From: Amblyornis subalaris
Lineage: Eukaryota > Chordata > Aves > Passeriformes > Ptilonorhynchidae
Direction of reading: 5' to 3'
Assembly (NCBI GenBank): GCA_018881555.1
Contig: JACAXG010000050.1
Coordinates: forward strand, 4,464,001 to 4,528,000
DNA: 64,000 nt
Within the stretch, counting starts at the first letter, position 1. Each line of letters starts with the position of its first letter. This document shows, piece by piece, positions 1 to 11,988 of this stretch. The position numbers and the translations under genes are program-made. The notes beneath the pieces were generated by a model. It had not been told where the DNA came from. It saw only the letters and a list, made by a program, of their open reading frames with translations, and ran no database searches.

Positions 1-3000
1 GGAAGACTTGCATTTAGCAATGCGTGGCACGACTTCCAAGTCATCTTCCTATTGCCCATGTCAGAGCAAAAAAACAAATGTTGAGACAGCTCTCTGCGTC
101 TTAGATCAGTTCTTTGTGACATAACTTTGCAATGTGAAAAATAATGCCCCTCAAGTCTTTTACCTTTTTTTTGCATAAGAAAGAAATGGTTTTCTTAAGC
201 AGTATTTGGAACATCTGTTCCTGATAACTCCAGTTTGAACCTATGCCTTTATAAGACATTCTGGTCCAAGGTTTGTTTAATTTTGTCTTTACTGAAAATA
301 ATCATTAAATCAAGATGTGTTTTTTTCAAAAGTGAATTTTAAAAAATATTGATGTTACTGCAAATTGAAAATAAAAGTTTTTAATTTGCAAACTCCCATC
401 ACTTTTACTCTTGTGTAAAGGTTGGCATCATGCAGTTCACAACTGCTAACCAAACAGGCCACAGTAGTGGCCCAGATTTTCTAGAANAAAACAGGTATTG
501 AATGAATTCAAACTCATGCATGATCCATTATGCATTTGACCAATCAGTTTTAATGTTCACCTGTGAAAATAATTCGATGAGTAGCAAACCTAATAGCTTG
601 CTTTATCTTCCATTAATCTCCATCCCACATGCTTAGAGGATGCTCAGGATCCCTTAAATATATGTAATAATGATATAAATAGACCATTAAATTCTGTTTG
701 AGAAGACACAGAAGATAAGAAACTAAAAGAGGAAGGGAAACACAAAATTAAGGGAAGTCAAGAACTGAATACTTTTTCTACTGTCTCTTCTACAGGAAAA
801 AAAAAGACAGGTCTTATTTGAAAATGGGATGGGGAAAGCAGAGAAATGGGTCTCTCTCAGGCACATTTATATATTATTGTGTGATTTATTATGAGCACTC
901 TGGAAGCTCAGTGGCACCAAGATAGTTCTGGAGATATTAATCTAGAGAGGGCTGTACTTTGTTCTGATTAAAGCCTTTCATAAAGGGTAACTGAACTCTT
1001 AAGTTTTTAGTTGTTCTTTTGAATATATTTAATCTTGATTAGGGCTTGGAGATTTATTGTGCCTTCAAGTACTTGGAAAAAAAAGTTCATAGCTAACTTG
1101 GGAGTTTTCTCTTGTTCTCTTGCTTCTTCTGAACTGTAAAGAGGCAGAATGTCATGCAGGTAATTGCACTAGACTGAATGGATTGCCCTCGGGTGCTGGA
1201 AAAGGTCTAAGTCTATTGCAAGGCAAGATGATTGTGATGAATAGGAAACAGAGGGCCTGTCAAGGGAGTAAATCAGTTAGTGAGTCAATGGAAATGGTTC
1301 TGATAAATGAATGGATGTCAGTATTAAATCAGTTGGTGGAAAACATTGTTACGCTCTGGGACAAGAATAAACATTTCAATAAAATACAGGATAGCTGTTT
1401 TTGTTGAGTTGAACTATGATTTTCTAGACAAACAGCTTTCTGGGATGACTGCAGTTTTTTGTTTGCTTGCTTTTTGGCTTCACTTGAAGAGAAATACAGT
1501 GATCCCCATTTTTCGTACTTGCTTAAATCTCTGCTGGCATATAACNTGGCATGATATTTATTCTGCAGTAATAACAGTACAGTACCTTTAGTGTATATGC
1601 TAGTACTGGAACGTTGCTACTGAAATAAAAGCCTTAAAGACAAGTAATAAATGTCATTTTGTTAGACTGTCTTTGTCCCATATGGCTTTAGTTACAATGA
1701 AAATTACCAGGCTTAGAATGCTTTTTCTATTTGTGTTATTTCTTGATTTAGTTTACCAGTCAGTGCAACATAGAATATTCTTGTTTTACAATTAAGCTCC
1801 AATTATTCTCNTTTTCCTTGCAATTTCTGATAGCTAGAAGTTGCTATAGTACAACTGCATTCTGTAGTTGCAAGAGTATTCATAAATGATAATGAAAGTT
1901 GCATGGCATGCAAAATAGTCAATATTATACGGATATTGCAATTTATACAGTTCTTTGCTACTAAAATAAACTGTCCTCTACTCTGTTGACATGTCAGTTA
2001 AAAAAAAAAATCACGCACCCTCTAAAAACTGAAATCAGTGAGATTTGTTTGAATCTCAGAGTAAAATTTGTCCCCAAGACAGCAGACATTTTTTACAGAA
2101 GGACAAACCTCCAACACTTCATGTTCCTAATGGCAAGGATTTTTATCAGGCATGCAAATAAATTGTGAGTCCATTTTCAGTTTTCCTTTGTCTTCATCCT
2201 ACCACAAGAGGATTTTCTCCACCTGTTAGTAACATCACCTCATTGATCAAGGTATAAACTCTAGGAACTTGCAGCTTTCTTATGCTATATTTATTTACTG
2301 TGGTATACTGGGTGAGCCCTCATCCCAATGAAATTTCTACTTCTATTTTAATATTTAAATTAAGTAGTATTTAGTTGATTTTAAAAAAAGCTAAAGTGCT
2401 TTAAACTATGTATTAAAAATGGTCATATGTCACATGAGAACTGATATTTCTAAATACTTTTAAAGCACTTATATTCAGTACCCTATGTTACTCTCTTCTG
2501 GGGAAAGGCAGGCAACTGTCATAAGACCACCGTGTAAGACAGGTCACAAGATAAAAGGCAAAATGAAAAGAGAAGACATTTTGTAAACTGATGCAGTAGC
2601 TGCATGAACAGGTGCTTCTCTTTATCTTGGGATTCATCTTAGTCATTTGTATTTGAGGCAGTGATAATCTGAGCTACTGCAAAGGGGCACGTAGCAGCTG
2701 TCCATCAGTGAATGCTGGCTGCTGCACTCTTAGCTTACAGTTGCCCCCTTTCTCTGACAGTCTTGGCTGTATTTTGGGGAAAGTGTGGAGAAATGGAAAT
2801 GCTATTTTACTTCATAATGCTGTTCGATGCTGCAGTATCCCAGTTTCCCATAGGTACCTGTTTGCTGTTCTTTGCATGTGTATTTTCATCAAGGTTTCTG
2901 ATATCGGTATTCCATTAGACTCCTGCTGCACAGGAGAACTTGATTCAGTGTTACGTACTGTAGCTTTTCTTTTCCTCTTGTTGGCTGGCTGTGTTTTCTC

Positions 3001-4831
3001 CTTTCATGTGCTATCATTAAGTCAATGATATGGGCAACTTATCACAAGTGATCCTTTTCAAACTCTTTTAATATCCCCTGTTTATTTTTAGTGTTGCTAG
3101 ATTAAATGGTTCTATAACTATGTTTGTTCAGAGGCAATTTCAGGGATGCTAATTGCATTGATAACAGGTGGGAATTCCCATGGGATTTTTTCCAAATGTT
3201 ATTTCTGTTTCTTTACAAAAGTAGAAAGTATTGCCTATAGAAATACAGACATTGATCTATATCTGTGGAGAATGGTAAAAAACCTGCAGTTTATGTGATT
3301 GCCAGTTTCTACACAGCATTTAGTGGAAAACTCAAATTTTCTTTTTGGTATGATTTGGGAGACTGCAATGCAGCAGAACATTATGCTACAGAAAGCTCTA
3401 TTATGTTGTATGAATAGACAGACATGTTGTCAAGAGTTTTTTTTGACCCATTTAGATGTATATGGAAAGCACTTCAAATAACTAAGTAGAACCAGCTAAG
3501 GAAGCAATAAAAATGAATAATAGTGCAGTATAGTAAACACAAAATGGGCTAATTATAGTGTGATACCAAATACTGTAGTTGGATTTCCAAATTTTTAGTG
3601 TGCAGCTGTTCATTCTGGCTCTAGAAGAAAACAGGAATTGCAGTCTGCAGCAGAAGGAAGCTTGTTGTGCAGAGGATCCAATACTGTATCTTTTGTGATC
3701 CCAACTGGAAATGACATTGTAAAGATAATGCAATATGGATTCAGCCAGATTAACTGGCATTTATTTGTGGACCTCATCAGCTTTTTCCGTTTAGCTCTTC
3801 TCTTACTTCTTCTGTTTGCCTTAGTTCTTGTCTCCTACAATATTTTGTGAACATATATATGATAGGCCATCTTCTTGAGTAATTGTCAGTGTGGTTAAGC
3901 CTTTAACTTTGTTACAGATTCTAAAGTGCATTTTCAATCAATTTTCAAACCTAAAGCATTCTGTAGCCTTCTTCCTTGGAATCTTGTTATTTATTAAAAT
4001 CTTTTAATGGTATAGACTTAGGTTAACCTTCTGGTTTTCTTATTTTAAGTTCAAGCCTTCATCTAGAATAGACCTTGGGACTTTGAATTCGGAAAAGCTT
4101 CAGTTTTACTGGAATCAGTCACTGTGTTTATAAGATGCTTTTGCCACAAGTGGCACCACTTCTCATCAGACTAGTGAGGTCTAGGTAGTGCTTGAAGCAA
4201 CATTATGGCCCCCAAATCTCNATGCTCAGCAAATAGACATCTCTCTTCTAAGCAAAAGACAGTGATCTCGTAGTTTATCAACCACGAGACTGAAATTCTG
4301 GCTTAATTCTTCAGGAAACTTCTTGTATAATTTTGTTGAACTTTTTTGGTTTTCCATTCTTCAGCACTAGACATTAGGAAAATGTCTATAAGAAATTTCT
4401 GTACCTGCAAGTATAAGAAAGTTGTTCAGATCTTGTTATGAAGTGTTTAGATATCATGGTAAAAGAGTCCTGAGACTCCATAAAAAGAAGAAACACAATA
4501 AGGTCTGGACTTTCGTGTGTCCTTCCTTAATTTAATTTTCAGTTACATTCTTTAGCCTATTTGGAACAATCAGTTGAAACCCAAAGGTTTCCTTGCTTTC
4601 CTCATGGGGAGTATGAAAAGTAGGAGGTTGTTAATGTCCATGCTTCTCAGTAAAGTTAGAGTTTTCAAAAAAAACAATACCAATTTCATTATTATATAAT
4701 TTTGAAGCATTGTAAGTCAGAATAGCGACTGGTATAAAATCCAGAAGATGCATTCAGTTCTCTAAATTCCCTCTGTTTTTTTTAAAAATGACACTTATGA
4801 AGGATCTAAATAGATTTTGTTTGCTTTATAG
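1..4831 (+). other. PEX7: Presumed last intron of PEX7 (non-coding)
   Basis: AT-rich sequence with no convincing exon. I looked for the preceding PEX7 exon (end of the WD40 propeller) and did not find it, so this stretch is inferred to lie inside the final intron because a PEX7 terminal exon follows. The open frames here (for example about 1120-1407, 2708-3028 and 3638-3850) have no family resemblance and no paired splice sites in phase. The intron ends in a pyrimidine-rich acceptor reading TTGCTTTATAG at 4821-4831. Confidence 0.6.
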
Positions 4832-4900
4832 GTGGTGGACTGTGCTTGGGATGAACTAGTCAAGATTTACACTCCATCGTGTCTGGCAGTTCCTGTTTAG
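4832..4900 (+). CDS. PEX7: PEX7 terminal coding exon (peroxisomal PTS2 receptor)
   Basis: PEX7 is the cytosolic WD40 receptor that binds the N-terminal PTS2 signal of cargo such as thiolase and delivers it to the peroxisome with PEX5 and PEX14. After the acceptor AG at 4830-4831, 22 codons and a TAG stop (4898-4900) encode VVDCAWDELVKIYTPSCLAV plus two residues. From memory the vertebrate PEX7 C-terminus reads VADCSWDETIKIYDPACL, so the last WD blade is unmistakable. The exon starts in phase 0. Only this exon is in the window; the other exons must lie to the left. Position just upstream of SLC35D3 on the same strand matches human gene order. The Asp of the human IYDP motif is Thr here, a modest substitution near the end of the blade. 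Confidence 0.9.
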   Translation: MVDCAWDELVKIYTPSCLAVPV

Positions 4901-5323
4901 AAGAGAAGATGATCTGACACACCAGGAACCTTTCTCTCTTCCCCCACAACCAGACTTGTGCTAAAGTGTCAACAGTGTCACTAATCTTAGTGTCTCTTTT
5001 TAAGTAAAAAAGAGTGTTGTGCACTTAAACATGTGGAGACTTTAGGGCTTGGTTTACTGTACAGGTAGTACTTGAACTAGCAAAATGTTCAACAGCTACT
5101 CAGTGGCTGAAGAGTGGCCATAGCAGATATGAGTGGTGTCTTTAAAGTCAAATCACCAACACAAATTTGTGATCTGTCTGGCTAATGATGAGAGCAGAGG
5201 CCTGAATCTTCTTGTTTTGTTCCTTATAAAGAATAAAAGTAACTGGCAGTGTATTTTGAGATAATGGCACTGTATAAAAGAAAAGAAAGGAAAAGAAAGG
5301 AAAAGAAAGGAAAAGAAAATAAA
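4901..5323 (+). other. PEX7: PEX7 3' untranslated region with two polyadenylation signals
   Basis: After the TAG stop there is no open frame of interest. Canonical AATAAA hexamers occur at 5232-5237 and 5318-5323, about 330 and 420 nt beyond the stop, a reasonable 3' UTR length. Which one is used cannot be told from sequence. The second lies at the end of a purine-rich tandem repeat. Confidence 0.5.
5276..5320 (+). repeat. Purine-only tandem repeat, about 10-bp unit GAAAAGAAAG
   Basis: Four to five near-perfect copies of a ten-base all-purine unit run up to the second PEX7 AATAAA. On the minus strand it reads as a pyrimidine tract. It looks like a microsatellite and is probably length-polymorphic. 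Confidence 0.85.
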
Positions 5324-8300
5324 GGCTTTTCACTGTAAAGTACTGTAATGTCAGCTGAAGTTTGTATCACTCAGATGTGTTTGTGTTTTGCTGTGAGTCA
5401 CGTTGCATTATTTTCTTTTGCAATATGATGAATACTTTTGATCGACAGTAAATGTCATAGTTTATAGTCAGCTGATTTGTTTGACCTTTTTGATTGCCGC
5501 TTCACAAAGATGGTAAAGATGATTTTCATGTATTTTTTCTGTTAGGTCTCCTTGAGTAAAACAGTTGATGAAGTTATGTAGAAAGATACTCTGATAATAG
5601 AGAAAATGTTTATGAAAAAATGAAATATATACAAAACTAATTGGATTTCAATCCTCAAGATTTAGAGATAGGGCAACCATCTCTTCTATTAGACTTGTCT
5701 TCTGTTTTCACTTAGAAAGTTTTTCCAAGAAATAGAAGAGGAATGTGGCCATATATCCAGTGTTTCTGGACCTCTGACAGCCTGGACAAAGTGCGAACTG
5801 ATGTCCAGACCAGTTGAACCTATACACATGCAGATTAACTGCATGACATAAGCATAGCAGATCCAGCGTGGCCAAACTCTTTACAGTTGCTACAATATAC
5901 TCAACATGTTCTGGGTACGTTGAATACTTTGCATTTCCACTGTGACCCTTTAGCCCACATGCTGGTATTTTAATCTAAGTTTTCTGGGGCAAATAGAGAT
6001 GTTCAGTTGTTACGCTTCTCCAGACACCTCTGAATAGTCTTTTAGGATCCAACTGTGAAAGTACTGCAGCACTCATTGGTATATGTTAGGCTTCTCTCCT
6101 GGTTTCCTGCTAGCCGTTTTTTTTTTACCTTCTTAAAGCTGTCTTACCCATCTCAGCTATCGTTACCATGAAGAGACTCTTTGTGNGTTGGGTCTTTGCA
6201 GATCTTTGGTCAGGTTTTCATAGTCTGCTGTTAATAAATGCTGTGCCCTTCTGGGTTGCACCACTCATAGATCGAGCAGTAGCAGACACTGCCAGATCTG
6301 CTGGATGCTTTGAAGCAATGAAGGAAAGAATTCAGCTGAGCTAAGACCTGCAAGTTGCAAGGAAAGAGTAATTGTTCCATCTTTGAGAAAGAGCCAGAGA
6401 ACTAACAGGTAGCCACAGGAAGACATGCATATATTAATGTGGTGTATAGGGCAGAACAGGAAGAAACTTTCTTCTGCAACATCATAATTTGGATCCCAAT
6501 AGGATCTTGTATTTTTCTTAGTCAATACAAACTGCCCCCAGAATGCCATCTTTTTGAGCTGAATTAATAACAAAAAATAGATTTTCTCTTTTTTTATGAC
6601 AGTGTGCTGTACCAAATCCCAAACATTTACTGCACTTTAATTCTGTGTGCTGAGGAATAATGCAACAATAAAGCTGTGCTGCATGCAGCTTTCAGCAGTA
6701 CCATGGGCCATAAAATCTAATTTTAAGCATTAAAATTGATTATTTCAACTTCAATAGTTCCTCCACTCTTCTGTTTTATCTCCCTTTTCTGCTTCAATTA
6801 CAAGTTACTTGTCTGAGTGGAACAATTTGGTGGCAGGTGTGTGTTTTATATGCATGTTTCTGGGCGGACGGAGGGACTGGGATATTCCAGAATGCTGCCA
6901 TAGCCTATCAGTTGGAAGGGCAAATTCAGAAAACCTAGCGCAGGGGAGAAAGTTAGGAATTCCAAACCTGCACACTCAGCACATGGATTAAACCTTTCCT
7001 CAACTGCCTTCTCTCCCCATATGTCCTAGTTAGCTTCAGTGCTGAGGATTGCTGTATCCGGATTTAATTCTCTTGAAAGATGAGCACATCCAGAAGATGC
7101 ACATAATAAATAAAAACTGTGGCCTTTAATCTTCCTCTGTGATCTTTGAATGGAGAGAATGTGCTGTAACATTTCTGCACTGTAACAGAAAAAACAATTT
7201 GACAGTAGTTGTTGCTGATGCTTAATTCTCAGGGAATATTTGCTATAGTTGTTTTGAAGAAATACTTTTTACTTTATGACCAAAATATTAGCTTCCAATC
7301 TTTTTTTTTTTTCATTTACTGAAACAGTTAACAACAACAATCTAAAATATGTAATGTGTTCTACTCTCAAACTTGCTCCTGTGAAAGATTTTGTTCTGTT
7401 GGAGTCTGGGTTTCTCTTTGGTTCAAGAAACATACTGATTAATCAAGTTCTAAAAGAGTGGATTTGTTGTTCTGTAATGCTATTAAATTAATTGCACACA
7501 GTATCTTTGGCTGTACTCTTGTGTTCACTTCCCCAATTAAGAAATGTTGATCAAAAAGTAAATGCAGTGAAAGATACTGAGAGTCTTCTCAGTAGAGTAT
7601 CATAATCATGGTTTATTTCTTGTATGGATACTGGGTGATGGTTACATTTTTCCCCTGTACTTCTAGAGACCATACTTCATGCAACTTTTCCTATCTGTAT
7701 GTCCCATCAGGTCTGCATGTTCATAAAGGAAAGCTATTTTAAATTATTCTTTGTGTCTGCTTGTGCAGTGTATGTGTCAGTGATGAAGTGATCTCTTTCT
7801 GCTAGCCAAGTACAGTGCTGGCCTCAAATTTTGCTGCATAAGCAGGGTGTACTATGCCTTTCAGTAGCACTGCTCAGCTTTCAGTGTGCTCAGGCTCATG
7901 GGATGGGGAATGGATACAACTCTGCACAATGCTTCCCTGATAGACCTCATGGTTGCATTAGATTCTAGTTAAAGCAAATTTTCCATTAAACATTTTATAT
8001 AGATCTTTACCATTTTCATCCAAGAAGCCATGTAAAAAAAAATTATGCCCTTAGGAAGACACCAGTTTGCTGCAGATGGGTTTTTTCTTCTCACCCATGT
8101 CATTGTACTTAGGTGAAATGGAGAACAGCATAATTTCCATCAAAGGCTTAGAGTCAAGGTATCAATTATTTCATTAGGGTAAGGAACCACGGAGCCATTC
8201 ATTGCTATGATCTGTGCCCCACTGCTTGGCCAAAACTCTCTGAGAGAGTCAACAGATGAACTAAGCAGCCACTGTTCCCTCAGGACACACGAACAGCTAA

Positions 8301-8659
8301 TGTGGGGGAAGTACCTTCACTGCAGGGTCACCTCAAGTGATATCTCCCGGTCACTTTATCCNATTCCTCCCCAGTGAGGAGCAGGAGGACACATTTTTTC
8401 TGACTGTGGAGTGGTGGAGAGGCAGTGGGAGGCTACTACTGAGCCTGGCCTGAATCCATGTTGAGAAAGGGATGGTTTGGCAAAGGACAACAGCTTCCCC
8501 TCCACCTCCCTTTCCTGTCTATGGACAAGATTAAAATTAGGAGTACCATGAGAGATGTTGCAAGAAAAGCTGCCCTTGCAGCACAGGTGAGTTCTAAAAG
8601 ATAGGATTTAGTACTTGAACACTTGACTTTCCAAATTCAGTGTTGGTTTGGCCTTTTCT
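5324..8659. other. Intergenic region between PEX7 and the CR1 element
   Basis: No exon, RNA gene or clear mobile element is visible. Open frames such as 6265-6615 (minus) have no recognisable domains. Short A/T runs only. Confidence 0.5.
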
Positions 8660-9170
8660 TGAGTAGTCCATTCAGTTCTGGGCCCCACAATTTAAGGAGG
8701 ATGTCATGGTCCTTGAATGCATTCAGAAGTGTACCACAAAGCTGAGGGAAGGGCTGGAAGGCATGTCCTGTGAGGAGAGGCTGAGGACTTCGAGCTTGTC
8801 CAGTTTGGAGAAAAGGAGACTGAGGGGCAACCTCGTCACTCTCTGCCACTTCCCAAGGAGGGCAAGTGGATAGGGAAGTGCTGATCTCTTCTCCTTGGGA
8901 TCAAGTGATAGGATGCATGGGAATGGTTCAAAGATCCACCAGAGGAGGTTTAGGCTGGACATCAGGAAGCATTTCTTTACCAAACAGGTAGTCAAACATA
9001 GAAAGAGGCTTCCTAGAGAGGTGGTCAGTGTCCCAAGCCTGTCACTGTTTAAAGAGGCATTTGCACAATGCCCTTAACATCATGATGCAATTTTTGATCA
9101 GCCCTGAATTGGTCAGGCAGTTGGACTAGGACGACAGTTCTACATTCCTTACAACTGAAATAGTCTATTA
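8660..9170 (+). mobile_element. CR1 LINE, 5'-truncated 3' end
   Basis: Sense-strand match to the conserved 3' region of chicken-repeat-1 elements, recognised from its landmark phrases in order: CAGTTCTGGGCC (about 8675), GAGGAGAGGCTGAGG (8772), a GGAGAAAAGGAGACTGAGGGGCAACCTC block (quoted in parts; 8805-8835), AGGAGGTTTAGGCTGGACATC (8942; 21 bases, first 20 diagnostic), TCCTAGAGAGGTGGT (9010) and TTGGACTAGGACGA (9120). CR1 is the main avian LINE and copies are usually 5'-truncated like this one. Divergence is substantial, so it is an old, inactive copy with no usable reverse-transcriptase frame. Confidence 0.85.
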
Positions 9171-10779
9171 AAAATTTTATGCTTCCGATACATTTGTTTT
9201 TCTATTTCAGTCAGGGAAGTATTTAGCCTCCAAAGTAGATTTGCAGTCTGATACTCTGCGATGTCAGAGATTCACTTCTCTAGTGATAATTTCACTGGTG
9301 AGGTGGCAAAATTGTTTCTGTCAGAGGTTACACTTAGGCAGAGTCCAAGTTACTACAGTATTTCCAGAAAGCACAATTTGATTTTTTTCCATCTGCATTT
9401 ATTTGGCAGAAGGAGCTTATTTTTTTCTCCCATGCACAAACACTGTCAAGGTGATCTACACGTTCCTTTAAATTGTGTTGCATGTGGGCTTGGGATGAGT
9501 CCAAATGGAGGCTGGTGTAAATGTATTGGCACATTTCTTCAGTGGGTTCTGAAGCCAGACTTGTCTTCTGTATCTGCGGTTTCCTTTCCCTCATTATCAG
9601 TTTTCATCTTCAGACACTCATACTTAATGTGTACCTCATTTCATTTTGTAAACCTTGCCGTGTGTCCTTTATCCTGCCTGTCCCAGCTCCACTGCTAGTT
9701 GTAATCCAGGAAATTTATAACACATCCTCTGGTGTGACTGATCCCTGCAACCACTGAGAGCTCCTTACTGCGCCCAGCGATAATCCTGGGCATACACAGC
9801 TGCTCTCAGTTCAGATGAAGAGGGCAACGCTGTGGGTCCAATGTGCTTTTCCTGCCACTCCTCCACACTGGCATGTTCATTTAGTGCACACATGCTTGCC
9901 TGGAATTCCGAACGCCTGCTTTGCTCATGCTGAGAGCTGTTGGCACCACCACCCCTTTCCTGTGATTGCTACAGGTCTCACTCAAACACCAACCTGTACA
10001 GGAGTTTCCAGGGTAATGACTAGGAAGAAGTATAGCTGGCTTTGGAAGCTGGGGGTATCTAGTGAGGTCTGGAAATTGAACTAAGACTGAAATATAACAT
10101 TTTTCTTCAGAAATTTCACATATTTTCTGTGAGTTATGCCTTTTTGATACTGCTGAAATGCATGGGGTGCTTGTGCAAAGTTCTATAGAAACCCACCAGA
10201 GCTGGCAATCCTTGTCAGGATCTCCTTCAATCTTTTTATGGCAANTCTTCCGAAAACAAGCTTTGGGAATCGTGTCATTTTCCCCCAAACTGGTTCTTCC
10301 TAATACTGTTCCTGTGGAGTGAGGGCAGTGTGGTTTTGTTTAGAATAAAGAATAACTTAGCTAATATCTTTGCTAATTTTGATGTATGAAAGGCATTCTT
10401 ACTGATGAGAGAAACTGAAAAGGTATGATGAAAGAAAACTGAAGTTGAAAGTAAGTTGAAAGAAAACTCAAGATTATAAGGCAGCTCCAAATAAAAGTAT
10501 AGTTTTTCCTTCCCTTGTATTGCCTGCCTGCAGGAGACTGGTAGAGAGGACTGACTGCCCGAGAGAACTGCTTCTGCTTTTACTTTTCTTGGGAGTGGAC
10601 GTGGTCTATTGCCATCCCCCGTTAAAACCTTCATCTGGCAAGTCGAGAGAAGGCACCAGCTTGTTTAAACTTTGCCAGGCTTTAAAGCATCCCTTTTGAA
10701 GGCTGTGTGGCTACCAGTTTTTAGTGACTTATCAGGTAAAGTCCCTTTGCTAGAACCCGGTTCTCCCTGCATTCTAAGC
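9171..10779. other. Intergenic region upstream of SLC35D3
   Basis: No gene found. Frames at 9261-9698 (+) and 10275-10634 (-) are open but show no codon periodicity, domain or splice support that I can see. Base composition turns GC-rich from about 10.75 kb, where the SLC35D3 CpG island begins. Confidence 0.5.
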
Positions 10780-11552
10780 AGCGGTTCCCGTCTGTCTGCC
10801 GTTCGCAGCCCGAGACGGGGCTCCCTTGGATGAGCCGGGGGCGGCCGAGTCCCCGACGCGGGGAAGGAGGGGGGCTGCGGGAGGGATGCTACCGGTAGGC
10901 TCGAGAGATGCTTTTTCCCGGGACGCCGTATACTTTTGGGGAGAGAGAAGCGGTATTTCCCTGCTCCCCTGCTTGTGCACGCGCGGGGCTGCACTGATGT
11001 CCCCGCTCCGGGAGACGCGGGGTTTCCCACGGCTCTTCCAGGTTATTTTCGGGCCGGTGGCACTCCGCCGCGGAGCTGCGGGCGCGCCGCGGTTCTCCCG
11101 CGCCTGAAAAGCACCTCGGTGCCCGCTCCCACTGCCCGTCCTCCTGCACCCGACCGGGGTCGGGAGGGCTTGCGGCGGCGCGGGGACCCTCCCATTCTCG
11201 CTGAGCCGGGCGGGATGGGGACACCGCGGGGCGAACCCGGGGAACACGGGGGGCGGGTGCGGCGGGATGGGGGGCACCGAGAGCGGCAACGCAGGCACCC
11301 TGGGGATTGGCGTGGGGACACACCGGGGACGGGGAGGGGACGGGAGGGGGCGCGGGGAGGAGGGGAGACACGCCGAGGGCGGCGCGGGGGGGACACGTCG
11401 GGGGCGGTGGCTGCCCTGCCGGGAGCGCGTCCTGCCTCCGCCCGCCCCCTGCCTCCGCCCGTCCCCGTCCCCCCGCGCCGCCGCCGCCGCGGCGGGTGGC
11501 CGGGCGGGCGGCAGTGCCGCGGGCCCGGGCGGCGGGGCCGTGCGCGGGCAGG

Positions 11553-11988
11553 ATGCTCCGGTGGCGGGGCCGGGCGCGGGGCGTCGCGGTGGCGGTGGCG
11601 CACGGGCTGTGCTCGGGCTCGCTGAACATCCTGCTGAAGTTCCTGCTGGCCCGCTACCACTTCGCCTTCCTGACGCTGCTGCAGTGCCTCAGCAGCGCGG
11701 CGGCGGCGCTGGGGCTGGAGGCGCTGCGGCGGAGGGGGCTGGCGGCGCTGCCGCCCTTCGGGCCCCGCCTGGCGCGCCCCTTCGCCGCCGTGGCCGCCTT
11801 GGCCACCCTGCAGTCCACCCTCACCCTCTGGTCGCTGCGCGGCCTCAGCCTCCCCATGTACGTCGTCTTCAAGCGCTGCCTGCCCCTCGTCACGCTGGTC
11901 ACCGGCGCCGTGGTGCTCCGCGACGGCATGCCCTCGCCNGGCGTCCTCGTCGCCGTCCTCATCACCACCTGCGGCGCCGCGCTGGCCG
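11553..11988 (+). CDS. SLC35D3: SLC35D3 coding exon 1
   Basis: Encodes residues 1-145 and the first base of codon 146, from MLRWRGRARG to CGAALA. Includes the HGLCSGSLNILLKF first span and the MYVVFKRCLPLVTLV segment typical of SLC35D transporters. GC-rich throughout, lying in the CpG island, unlike exon 2. Confidence 0.93.

Noticed and set aside
5148..5333. Minus-strand 61-codon frame with a Phe/Leu-rich hydrophobic segment
   Set aside because: Its hydrophobicity comes from the purine tandem repeat read on the opposite strand.
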